Assembly: GCA_947645355.1 (NCBI GenBank)
Contig: CANSCI010000003.1
Span: 1-64,000 of the forward strand
Direction: 5' to 3'
Source of the DNA: an uncultured Dorea sp.
GTDB taxonomy: Bacteria; Bacillota; Clostridia; Lachnospirales; Lachnospiraceae
Length of the DNA: 64,000 nucleotides
Below, in pieces: positions 29,518-39,500 of the stretch; the stretch's first letter is position 1; every line of letters starts with the position of its first letter. The translations under genes and the position numbers were made by a program. Under the pieces are notes generated by a model. It ran no database searches and was not told where the DNA came from. It saw only the letters and a list, made by a program, of their open reading frames with translations.

Positions 29518-30942
29518 CTACGGCAGACGCTGTACCGCCTGCCCCCTCAGCATGATGACAGGCCCTCCTGTGCCTTCTATATATTCCTTTGTAATGACCA
29601 CATGCCCGATACTGTCATCTTTGGGGATCTCATACATAATATCCAGCATAAATTCTTCAATGATCGCCCTGAGCGCCCTTGCGCCCGTGTCCTTTTTGAT
29701 TGCTTTTTCTGCAATGGCCTCCAGGGCCTCGTCATTAAATTCCAGACTCACCTCATCCAGAGCAAGAAGCTTCTGATACTGTTTAAGGATGGCGTTTCTC
29801 GGTTCCTTTAAGATCTTGATCATCATATCTTTGTCAAGCCCTTTTAGTGTAAATACAATGGGCAGACGTCCTAAAAATTCCGGTATCATGCCAAAATTAC
29901 GCAGATCCTCCACTGTTACTTTCTCCAGAATTGTCTTGTCACGATCGTATTTGTCCTTCAGATCCGCCCCGAAACCGATGGACGCCTGCTTTGTCAGCCG
30001 CTCCTTGATGATCCCGTCAAGATCCGGAAATGCTCCGCCGCAGATAAATAAAATATTTCTCGTATTTACTGTAGTGAGGGGAACCATGGCATTCTTGCTG
30101 TTGGCGCCCACCGGGACCTCCACGTCGCTACCTTCCAGAAGCTTTAGCATCCCCTGCTGTACAGACTCGCCGCTCACATCCCGCTGGTTGGTGTTTTTCT
30201 TCTTTGCAATCTTGTCGATCTCGTCAATAAAAATAATTCCCTGCTCCGCCTTCTGCACGTCATTGTCTGCCGCTGCAAGAAGCTTGGATACCACGCTCTC
30301 AATATCGTCACCGATATACCCTGCTTCGGTGAGGGATGTCGCATCTGTGATGGCCAGCGGCACATCCAGGATCCTGGCCAGAGTTTTCACCAGATAAGTC
30401 TTTCCGCAGCCGGTAGGTCCGATCATCAGCATATTGGATTTCTCGATCTCAATATCATCCATCGTATCGGTAGCCACTCTTTTATAGTGATTGTACACGG
30501 CAACGGAAATCGCCTTTTTTGCATACTCCTGACCGACCACATAGTCATCCAGCTTCGCTTTAATCTTATGAGGAGCCGGCAGGTTATTAATATCAACCAG
30601 AGGTTTTTTCTCCTCTCCTTCTTTTTTCTTCTTAAGCTTCTGCTTCTTCGGGATTGTCTGCTCCAGATCCGACATGTTCATAATCTGGATCCCCGGAATA
30701 TTGAGGATCTGGCTGAAGTCAATCTGTCCGTTGTTCATGGCATCAAAACTCTTCTGCATACAATCATTGCATACAGAGATATGATTCGGAAGGTCGATCA
30801 TTTTTCCTGCCGTACTCTCCGGACGCCGGCAGATAAAGCATACCTTTTCATACTCATCCTCCTGCTTTTCTTCCGTCGGCTCCACGCTGACAGTTTCCAC
30901 TTTTTCCACTTCATTTTCATTCATGTTTTTCTCGTCAGACAT
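29518..30942 (-). CDS. clpX: ClpX-like AAA+ unfoldase
   Basis: Zn finger CFICRRPE..CNDC, Walker A GPTGCGKT, pore loop GYIG, IGF loop SIGFGAD. Confidence 0.9.
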   Translation of the reverse strand: MSDEKNMNENEVEKVETVSVEPTEEKQEDEYEKVCFICRRPESTAGKMIDLPNHISVCNDCMQKSFDAMNNGQIDFSQILNIPGIQIMNMSDLEQTIPKKQKLKKKKEGEEKKPLVDINNLPAPHKIKAKLDDYVVGQEYAKKAISVAVYNHYKRVATDTMDDIEIEKSNMLMIGPTGCGKTYLVKTLARILDVPLAITDATSLTEAGYIGDDIESVVSKLLAAADNDVQKAEQGIIFIDEIDKIAKKKNTNQRDVSGESVQQGMLKLLEGSDVEVPVGANSKNAMVPLTTVNTRNILFICGGAFPDLDGIIKERLTKQASIGFGADLKDKYDRDKTILEKVTVEDLRNFGMIPEFLGRLPIVFTLKGLDKDMMIKILKEPRNAILKQYQKLLALDEVSLEFNDEALEAIAEKAIKKDTGARALRAIIEEFMLDIMYEIPKDDSIGHVVITKEYIEGTGGPVIMLRGQAVQRLP

Positions 30943-30956
30943 ATTTTCCCTTCTTT

Positions 30957-32924
30957 CTACCTGCCTTCTTTGGTCATTTTAATAAAATCCTCTTCTGATA
31001 TAATCGGTATTCCAAGTTCATTTGCCTTTTTATTTTTGGAGGAAGTGGATGTCACATCATTATTGATCAGATAATTCGTCTTAGATGTGACTGAACCTGT
31101 GACTTTACCTCCAAGACTCTCGATCAGCTCCTTCACTGCACCGCGGTTGGCAAAATGCTCCACGCTCCCGGTTACAACAAACTGAACGCCTTTAAGGGTC
31201 TGTTCCGACTGCTCCTGCCCTTCCTCCGGAATCTCCAGCTCCTTAAGCAAATTCCTAAACTGCTTCACATGAGTTTTATCTGAAAAATATCCGGTAAATG
31301 CTTTCGCAATCACTTCACCAATGCCGGAAATTGCGCTTAAACTCTCCTCATCCGCACAGAGCATGGCATCCACATCATATGCAAACTCTCTGCAGATTAC
31401 TTTTGCATTGGCCAGACCGATATTGGCAATGCCAAGCCCGTAGATTACTTTCGGGAGAGTAGTGACCCTTGCTTTCTCTATACTTGCGGCAAGATTACGG
31501 TAAGACTTTTCACCGAACCCTTCCATGGACTGAATCTCTTCCCGATACCGGTCCAGGTGGAACAGATCTTGAAACTCCCTGATGTAGCCCCTGGAAATAA
31601 ACTTCTCAAGAGTAGATTCTGACAATCCTTCTATATTTAAGGCATCCCTGCTGACAAAGAGGGCAAATGACTTCACATGTTTCGCCTGGCACTCAGGGTT
31701 GACACAGTACAGCGCCTTCGCGTTGCTGACCTGGCGCACCTGTGTCCTGCCGCCGCACACCGGACATGCCTCCGGGATATCCTTCACCCCGCTCCTTGTC
31801 TTATTCTCCGCAATCTGCGGTATGATCATATTGGCCTTATATACCTGGATCTCATCCCCGACCCCAAGTTCCAGTTCCTCCATAATACTGATATTATGGA
31901 CACTGGCGCGGCTCACGGTGGTTCCTTCAAGTTCCACCGGCTCAAAAATTGCCACCGGGTTAATAAGACCCGTCCTCGACGGACTCCACTCGATCTCCAA
32001 AAGCCGTGTACTGCGGATCTCGTCCGCCCATTTAAATGCATAGGAATCCCGCGGAAATTTTGATGTCTGTCCCAGCGACCTTCCATATTCAATATCATCA
32101 TATACAAGCACCAGCCCGTCAGACGGAAAATCATTTTCTGCAATGCGGGCGGAGAAATCCGCCACCCGGGACACCACAGTGTCTCTTGTCACCTCATAGT
32201 GTTCCACCACCTCAAACCCCTGCTCTTTAAGCCATTCCATCTGCCGCAGCCTGGAATTGTGAAAGTCCACTCCTTCTGCCTGGACGAGAGAGAATGCATA
32301 GAACCGCACATTCCGGCGGGCAGTGACCTCATTGTTCAGCTGACGGACAGACCCACTGCAGAGATTTCTCGGATTCTTATATCTGGATTCCACATCCTCG
32401 ATCTCTTCATTGATTTTCTCAAAATCTTTATAACCGATGACAGCCTCCCCCCGCAGGATCAACTCTCCCTGATAACCGATCTTAAGCGGCAGATTACGAA
32501 AGACTCTTGCGTTATTGGTGATGACCTCACCCACCTCTCCGTTCCCCCTGGTAACGGCCTTATGAAGCTCCCCCTCTCTGTAGGTAAGCACGATCGTAAG
32601 CCCGTCAAGTTTCCAGGACATTACTGCCTTCTGATCTCCCAGAAACCCCTTTAAGTCTTCCACATCCTTGGTCTTATCCAGCGACAGCATAGGGCGCTCG
32701 TGGCGTTCCTTAGGAAGTTCACTCAACACCTCGTACCCAACGTTGACCGTCGGACTGCCCGACAGCGTAACTCCAAGCTCCCTCTCCAATGCCAGCAATT
32801 CATCATAGAGCCTGTCGTACTCATAATTGCTCATAATCTCCTCGGCATCCTGGTAATAGGCACGGCCTGCTCTATTCAGCAGTTCTACCAATTCCTGCAT
32901 TCTTGCCTGCTTCTGCTTGTTCAT
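30957..32924 (-). CDS. ligA: NAD-dependent DNA ligase-like protein (divergent LigA)
   Basis: KLDG adenylation motif, NPRN..SGSVRQL, Zn finger CPVCGG..C..C, BRCT C-terminus; motif IV altered. Confidence 0.88.
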   Translation of the reverse strand: MNKQKQARMQELVELLNRAGRAYYQDAEEIMSNYEYDRLYDELLALERELGVTLSGSPTVNVGYEVLSELPKERHERPMLSLDKTKDVEDLKGFLGDQKAVMSWKLDGLTIVLTYREGELHKAVTRGNGEVGEVITNNARVFRNLPLKIGYQGELILRGEAVIGYKDFEKINEEIEDVESRYKNPRNLCSGSVRQLNNEVTARRNVRFYAFSLVQAEGVDFHNSRLRQMEWLKEQGFEVVEHYEVTRDTVVSRVADFSARIAENDFPSDGLVLVYDDIEYGRSLGQTSKFPRDSYAFKWADEIRSTRLLEIEWSPSRTGLINPVAIFEPVELEGTTVSRASVHNISIMEELELGVGDEIQVYKANMIIPQIAENKTRSGVKDIPEACPVCGGRTQVRQVSNAKALYCVNPECQAKHVKSFALFVSRDALNIEGLSESTLEKFISRGYIREFQDLFHLDRYREEIQSMEGFGEKSYRNLAASIEKARVTTLPKVIYGLGIANIGLANAKVICREFAYDVDAMLCADEESLSAISGIGEVIAKAFTGYFSDKTHVKQFRNLLKELEIPEEGQEQSEQTLKGVQFVVTGSVEHFANRGAVKELIESLGGKVTGSVTSKTNYLINNDVTSTSSKNKKANELGIPIISEEDFIKMTKEGR

Positions 32925-33618
32925 ATAATTCTCTTAACTCCTGTTCTGACAATTTTCTTACGGCTCCCGGCTTCAGTCCGCCGAGTTCCACATTCATAAC
33001 CCTTACCCTGACCAGCTTCCTGACCTGATATCCGAGAGCCTCACACATGCGCCTGATCTGCCGGTTCAGCCCCTGGGTCAACACAATGACAAAGGTATAC
33101 TTCCCGGCAGCAGAGACTTTGCACGGCCTTGTCACCGCATCCAGCCCCTTCTCCTCATCCACAATGCGGACACCGGCCCCCATCATCTGCAGAAATTCCT
33201 CTGTCAGAGGTTTGTCTACCGTTACCCTGTACTCCTTCTCATGGCCGTACCGCGCGCGCATCATTGCATTGATCAGGTCACCGTCATTGGTCATAAGAAG
33301 CAGTCCTTCCGAATCCTTGTCCAGTCTCCCTGCATAGGTCACCCGTACCGGATAATTCAGGAGTCTGACGATACTGTTTCTTGTCCTTTTGTCCTCCGTA
33401 CAGATAATACCTGCCGGCTTGTTCACAGCCAGCACGATCCTTTCACTTCTGTTTTTTACAGTCTTTTTCCCGACCCGTACTTCCTGGCCTTCCTCCACCT
33501 GCATTCCGGGAAAGGCTCTCTTACCGTCTACAGCAACCTTCCCTTCCTGAATCAGCCGGTCAGCCTCCCGCCTGGAACAGATCCCTGCCTCGCTGAGATA
33601 CTTGTTCAATCTTACCAT
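32872..33618 (-). CDS. pseudouridine synthase (RsuA/RluF-like)
   Basis: S4 domain MVRLNKYLSEAGICSRREADRLI; AGRLDKDSEGLLLMTNDG. Confidence 0.95.
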   Translation of the reverse strand: MVRLNKYLSEAGICSRREADRLIQEGKVAVDGKRAFPGMQVEEGQEVRVGKKTVKNRSERIVLAVNKPAGIICTEDKRTRNSIVRLLNYPVRVTYAGRLDKDSEGLLLMTNDGDLINAMMRARYGHEKEYRVTVDKPLTEEFLQMMGAGVRIVDEEKGLDAVTRPCKVSAAGKYTFVIVLTQGLNRQIRRMCEALGYQVRKLVRVRVMNVELGGLKPGAVRKLSEQELRELYEQAEAGKNAGIGRTAE

Positions 33619-33695
33619 ATCATATCACCATATTGTTCTTATTTATTGTATCAGTATACCACAATTGTTCCCGGAAAATAACGGGGATTTTTTAA

Positions 33696-33724
33696 TTGTC
33701 TTTTTATTGTCCTGTTGTTATAAT
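33696..33724 (+). promoter_or_regulatory. promoter TTGTCT-N17-TATAAT
   Basis: Near-consensus hexamers at 17-bp spacing upstream of the 33817 ORF. Confidence 0.6.
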
Positions 33725-33816
33725 AAATCGTGAAACACCCTCTGACAGGCAGGCTGCTTTGCCGTCTGTCAAGAAACGGCCAACGATACAATTTTTAGAT
33801 AAAAAGGAGCCTGAAG

Positions 33817-34290
33817 ATGACCACAATTGCCCTGAAGGCAAAAGCCTGCATGTCCCATCTCCTTCTGGGGGAGACCTTTGATGATTTTGCTTTTATCGAA
33901 GGAGAGATTACTACATTCAATAAATTTACCATCGACGGATTCATGCACAAAGATTTTTTTGAAGAGCCGCCGGAGCATGCACATTCCCGCTGGAAGGACA
34001 TCCGGGATTTCTGCTTTTCTGTAATCCGCGGCAAGCGCACCCCCTTGAGTTTTAAGATCGTTCTTTCTCTGGCACCGGAACGTTTTGCCGCCTTTCTCAC
34101 GGAACATGAAGTTGTCGGACTGAAGCCGGAGGATATCCAGGGCATGTACCTGAACTTATCTTACGACGGGACAGCGCTGCAGTGCATCACCGGCGTATCC
34201 ATGCGTATATTCACCATGGACAAGACCCTGGAGCGGGAGTGGGACGCCTTTGCCGAAAAGCTTCTTTTAAAACTCGACCTTATGATTTAA
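33817..34290 (+). CDS. DUF5721-like conserved protein
   Basis: 157-aa ORF with RBS aaggagcc; plus-strand, flanked by promoter and terminator. Confidence 0.75.
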   Translation: MTTIALKAKACMSHLLLGETFDDFAFIEGEITTFNKFTIDGFMHKDFFEEPPEHAHSRWKDIRDFCFSVIRGKRTPLSFKIVLSLAPERFAAFLTEHEVVGLKPEDIQGMYLNLSYDGTALQCITGVSMRIFTMDKTLEREWDAFAEKLLLKLDLMI

Positions 34291-34294
34291 ACAG

Positions 34295-34340
34295 AGATTG
34301 CCGTACCTGTGATTTTCCTATGAACCGGTACGGCAATCTT
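34295..34340. terminator. bidirectional intrinsic terminator
   Basis: AGATTGCCGTACC...GGTACGGCAATCT between convergent genes. Confidence 0.8.
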
Positions 34341-34354
34341 ATTTCGGTTATCTT

Positions 34355-36418
34355 TTATTTTGTGAGCAGCAGCATGATCTCATTGCTCCTCTGTACAAAT
34401 GCTGTCATCTCTTCCGGATTCAACGGCTTATGTGCCAGCATAGCAAGATCATAGAGCTGTTTACAGAGAAGATTCGTATTTTCCCCGTCTCTGTGGTCTA
34501 CGATATAATTCACCAGCGGATGGTTGGCATTGAGGATCAGCGTACTCTCCCCACCCATATCCATTCCCATGCCGTTCATCCCGTACATCTTCATCATTTC
34601 CTGCATACGGCGGTTCTGCTCAGACAGCGTAATCATAGAAGCTACATTGTCATCCTTCAGTTTCTCGATCTTCACATCCAGCTTCTCATTGCCAAGCTCC
34701 TTGCGGAAGATCTCGATCAGACTGTCGGACACCTTCTTGAACGTCTCCTTGTCCTCTTCTGCCACCTCTTCCTTCACATGCTCTGTTACATCGGCATCGA
34801 TCCTCTGGAAACGGATCGTTGGATTCCTCTGCTCCAGCTGTGTAATAAACGGAGAATCGATATTGTGGCTCAGGATCACTGCATCCTGTCCCTGGCTCTT
34901 AAAGAGGTTGATATACTGGCTCTGCTGGATCTCGTCCGTGATATAATAGATGGTAGTCTTAATCTCTTCCACCTTATTCTCATCCGGGTTCTCGTCCTTC
35001 TTATCATTCGGCTCAACTACTTCCCCGCCGTTTTCCTCAATGCAGTCCTTGAGGGTCAGATATTTGTGCTCAATATTCTTAAAGAGGATCGCATCCTTCA
35101 TCTTATCGCAGAATTTCTCATCCTTTAAGCAGCCGAACTTAATGAACGGGCTGATATTATCCCAGTATTTCTCATAGTCTTCCCGCTTTGTCCTGCACAT
35201 GCCGGAGAGCTTATCTGCAACCTTTTTAGAGATATAATCTGCAATCTTATTTACAAATCCGTCGTTCTGCAGGGCGCTTCTGGATACATTGAGCGGCAGA
35301 TCCGGGCAGTCGATCACTCCCTTTAATACCATCAAAAATTCTGGGATGACCTCCTTGATATTGTCCGCGATAAACACCTGATTATTATACAGTTTAATAG
35401 TGCCCTCAATGGAATCGTATTCCGTATTAATCCTTGGGAAATATAAGATTCCTTTTAAATTAAACGGATAATCCATGTTCAGGTGGATCCAGAATAACGG
35501 CTCCTTGTAATCCAGGAACACCTTCCGGTAAAACTCCAGATAATCCTCGTCGGAGCAATCGTTGGGGTGCTTTGTCCAGAGTGGATGAATGTCGCTTAAG
35601 GAAACCGGCCGTTTCTCGATCTTGACCTTTTCTTTGGCAGGCTCAACCTCTACCATTTCCTTTTCGCCGTCTTCATTTTCCTTTTCTTCCATCTTCGCTT
35701 CTTCATGAATATGTTCAACAACTACATCGTCTTCTTTAAGATCAGACTCGTCGATCGTTTCGTATTCTGTCTCGGCATTCTCTTTGGAGAGGAAGATCTC
35801 CACCGGCATGAAGGAGCAGTATTTCTCAATCACTTCTCTTACACGGTATTCATTGGCAAACTCCAGGCTGTCCTCATTAAGATAAAGTGTCATCGTAGAG
35901 CCCACTTCCGTCTTAGTTCCTTCGTCCATCTCATACTCGGTGCCGCCGTCGCTCACCCAGTGTACCGGCTTCGCACCTTCCTGATAGGAAAGTGTGTCAA
36001 TATGCACCTCATCCGCCACCATAAATGCAGAATAGAAGCCAAGGCCGAAGTGACCGATCATATCATCCTCTGTAGTCTTGTCCTTATATTTCTCCAAAAA
36101 CTCCGTTGCGCCGGAAAAAGCAATCTGAGTGATGTACTCTTCTACCTCTTCTGCCGTCATTCCGATACCATTGTCGGTAAATTTCAGCGTCTTTTCCTCT
36201 GGATTGACCTCCACCTTAATACTTGGCTTATAGCCGTCCGGAAGTTGATATTCTCCCATGATGTCAAGCTTTTTCAATTTTGTGATGGCATCGCAGCCGT
36301 TGGATACCATCTCACGCACAAAAATATCGTGGTCTGAGTACACCCATTTCTTAATAATCGGGAATATGTTCTCGCTGCTGATTGATAAATTACCTTTTTT
36401 CACTGCCATTGTTATCAC
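34355..36418 (-). CDS. htpG: molecular chaperone HtpG (Hsp90)
   Basis: FVREMVSNGCDAITKL, DNGIGMT, GHFGLGFYSAFMV. Confidence 0.98.
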   Translation of the reverse strand: MITMAVKKGNLSISSENIFPIIKKWVYSDHDIFVREMVSNGCDAITKLKKLDIMGEYQLPDGYKPSIKVEVNPEEKTLKFTDNGIGMTAEEVEEYITQIAFSGATEFLEKYKDKTTEDDMIGHFGLGFYSAFMVADEVHIDTLSYQEGAKPVHWVSDGGTEYEMDEGTKTEVGSTMTLYLNEDSLEFANEYRVREVIEKYCSFMPVEIFLSKENAETEYETIDESDLKEDDVVVEHIHEEAKMEEKENEDGEKEMVEVEPAKEKVKIEKRPVSLSDIHPLWTKHPNDCSDEDYLEFYRKVFLDYKEPLFWIHLNMDYPFNLKGILYFPRINTEYDSIEGTIKLYNNQVFIADNIKEVIPEFLMVLKGVIDCPDLPLNVSRSALQNDGFVNKIADYISKKVADKLSGMCRTKREDYEKYWDNISPFIKFGCLKDEKFCDKMKDAILFKNIEHKYLTLKDCIEENGGEVVEPNDKKDENPDENKVEEIKTTIYYITDEIQQSQYINLFKSQGQDAVILSHNIDSPFITQLEQRNPTIRFQRIDADVTEHVKEEVAEEDKETFKKVSDSLIEIFRKELGNEKLDVKIEKLKDDNVASMITLSEQNRRMQEMMKMYGMNGMGMDMGGESTLILNANHPLVNYIVDHRDGENTNLLCKQLYDLAMLAHKPLNPEEMTAFVQRSNEIMLLLTK

Positions 36419-36478
36419 TCCTACTTTTTACTTATATATTTCAGCGGTCATTTTTGTCCGCCTGTTTACCTAACAGAT

Positions 36479-36507
36479 ATGATAATACGCCGGAAATTAA
36501 AAGTCAA
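36479..36507 (-). promoter_or_regulatory. htpG promoter TTGACT-N17-TATCAT
   Basis: Hexamers and 17-bp spacer read on minus strand, ~60 bp upstream of htpG start. Confidence 0.7.
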
Positions 36508-36514
36508 TAATAAA

Positions 36515-36541
36515 TTAGCACTCTTTTCAAAAGAGTGCTAA
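36515..36541. promoter_or_regulatory. CIRCE element (HrcA operator)
   Basis: Exact TTAGCACTC-N9-GAGTGCTAA. Confidence 0.93.
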
Positions 36542-36574
36542 TAATTCCGTTAAAAATATTAAATTTTTATAAAG

Positions 36575-39500
36575 CTACTCAATACTCTTTAAGGATTCCA
36601 CCATATTGATCCGCTTAAGCTTGAAATACATGACCCCGTTTACAATCAGAGAAAATGCAACGGTAAAAAGCAGGCTGTAGATATAACTCGGCAGATTAAT
36701 ATTTCGCCCGAACATGGCAGCATCCACCTCCACAGTTTCAATAATAAAGAGATGAAGCACTTTTCCAAGACCAACCCCCACAACAGCACCGATGAAAGTA
36801 AGAAGTATATTTTCGCGGTACACATATTCTCCCACCTCCAGGTCATAGAAACCCAGCACCTTGAGGGTGGCAAGCTCCCGCTGCCGCTCAGTAATGTTAA
36901 TATTGTTCAGGTTATACAGCACCACAAATGCCAGCATTCCTGCGGAGATAATCAGCACAATGATTACCAGGTTCAGACTCTTAAGCATATCGTCAAGCTG
37001 CTTCTCGATCTCATGCATATAGTTGACACTCAAGACTTCTCTCCTCGCCAGGATCTTCTCCCCGGCCTTCTCAAGTTCTGCCTTACTGTAAGATTCCTTT
37101 GCGGCAAAAAGAATATTGTTATACTCCGGCTGCGCGCCGAACACCTTCTCATAATACCCGGGTGTCAAATACATGTAATGTCCCATATAATTCTCACAGA
37201 TGTGCTCGATCCGAACCTTTTTATCTCCAGTCTCCTCGTCCCTGACCACAATGGAATCCCCTTCCTTCGCATCCAGAAGTTTTGCCGTCTTTTCGCTGAT
37301 AATGGCTCCTTCATCTGACAGATGATATACCTCTTTCGATCTTCGGTCGCGGAAATGCACATACTCGTCGCTCTTTGCCGGATCACCCAGCACAGTTACA
37401 TATGCCCCGTGCTCATGGCTTTCATTTTTGAGCGTAATATTTTTCATATAACAATCCATAAAACGGTCAATGTCTTTATGACCCTCCAGATATTCATGGA
37501 GGCTTTCTTGCTCCTCCTCCAAAGGATCCTCCTTTAGGATGATGCTTCCGTCGTAGACCTGGATCTCGTCATACTGAAGCCCCGCAATCTCAAATACTGA
37601 ATCCTTGATCCCGTATCCCACCAGCATCAGCGCCATACAGCCTCCAATGCCAAAAAGCGTCATAAAGAACCGCTTCTTATACCGCATCAGATTACGGACC
37701 GTAGATTTCCATGTAAAACTCAGCCGTTTCCATATAAACCTGATATATTCAAGAAATACCCGCTTACCGATCCTCGGCGCCGGCGGCCGCATCAGAGACG
37801 CCGGCTGTTCTCCTAATTCCCGGAAACAGGAGAACAAGGTGGCCAGCATGGTGCATGCCACAGCGGCAAGGGATGCCTGGACGGCATATGACCAGTCATA
37901 AGGAACCAGGATCTCTGGAATATGCTGGTACATGATCCCGTAGGCATAGATGATAATATAGGGAAGAACCTTTTCCCCGATCAATACCCCGATCACGCTT
38001 CCCCCGGCAGTGGCAAGAAGGGCATACCCAAGATACTTTGACACAATGGCAAATCTGCTGTAACCGAGTGCCTTCATTGTCCCGATCTGGATCCGCTGCT
38101 CCTCCACCATACGGGTCATGCTTGTAAGGCTGATCAGCGCCGCTACCAGGAAGAAGATCACCGGGAACACTCTTCCGATGGCCCGCATACGGTCTGCATT
38201 TTCCCCGTAACCGTCATGCTCCGGCAAAGTACTGCGGTCATACACATACCATTTGGCTTCCTCGATATCCGTAAGTTCTGCCTCCGCATCTGCGATCTCC
38301 TGCTCCCCGTCGGCAATCTTCTGCTCAGCCTCCAGTCTGCCCTCCTCATACTCTCTCTTCGCATCCTCAAGCTTCGTCTCATTCTCCAGGATCTCAGACT
38401 CTCCGCTCTTCAGCGCAGACTCCTGCTTCGATATCTCACTCCAGCCAGAGTCTATCTGGGACTGGCCGGACGTGATCTGGCTATAGGCGCTGTCAAGTTT
38501 GCGCTTATTTTCATCAAGCAGGCTCTTAGAATCTGTCAGTTTCTTCTCGGCGGCACCAAGTTCCTGCCCGGCCTCCGCTTTTGCTGCCTCTAATTCCGCT
38601 GTCTTTCTATTATAATCCGCCTCTGCCTGCTCTAACCCTGTGTTTATGGCCGCAATCATCCCCTGTAATGTTTGAAGCTTATTTCTCATCTCCTCCAGCA
38701 CGGCAGGATCCGGCGTACCCGCACTTTCCAGATCTCTGATCTGTTCTTCCAGCTGGCCTGCCTGTACCTCGAGCTTGCTAATCTGTGCCTCACCTTCCGC
38801 CTTTTTCTGGTCAAGCTGCTGCCGATAAAATATTAAACCGTCCTCTCCCTCTTTAAGCTGCGCCTGTACCTCTTTCTTTTTCGTCTCAAACTGCTCAAGC
38901 CCGGCATCATATTCCGCCTTCCCGGCCCGCCATTTTTCCAGACCGTCCTGGTACTGTGCCTTTGCATTCTTAAGTTCCTTCTGCTTGGACAACAGAGTAG
39001 TCTTTGCATCTGACAATTGTGTCTTCCCGTCCGCGATCTTCCACCTCGCATCATCAAGCTGTGCCTGTCCATCCGCAATCTTGGCCGCAGCATCGTCAAG
39101 CTCCGCCTGGGCCTCCACACGGCCTTCCTCAAGCTCAGTCTTCGCATCTGCAATCTTTGCCCCGGCATCGTCAAGGATCTCCTGCCGGCGGATCTTTCCC
39201 CGCTCTCCAGTAATATCCTCTATCGCAGCCAGCACAGTATCTATCCTTTTGTCATAGTCCTCTGTATATGCAACCAGCTCTCCGGCGCCCTCTACCTTTA
39301 CATAGGCCTCCGTATAGACCTCAAGTGCAAAGGTCTCTTCGGGAACCACAAGAAAGCCGCTGACAGTCCCGCTGCCGATGGTGGTCATCCCCCGCCCGAA
39401 AGAAATATAACAAGGGCTGCTGCCTGTGCCGACCACCTCATAATCCTCCGTCTTAAGTGTATCAGACAGCGGATCCTCCGTGCCGCTCTTTAAGGTAATG

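Noticed and set aside
29498-29530. Palindrome GTCTGC...GCAGAC at the clpX-like stop codon
   Set aside because: No U-tract and imperfect; may be a weak hairpin but not called as terminator.
34430-35128. Leu-rich plus-strand ORF inside htpG
   Set aside because: Complement of an acidic/charged coding region gives false hydrophobic protein.
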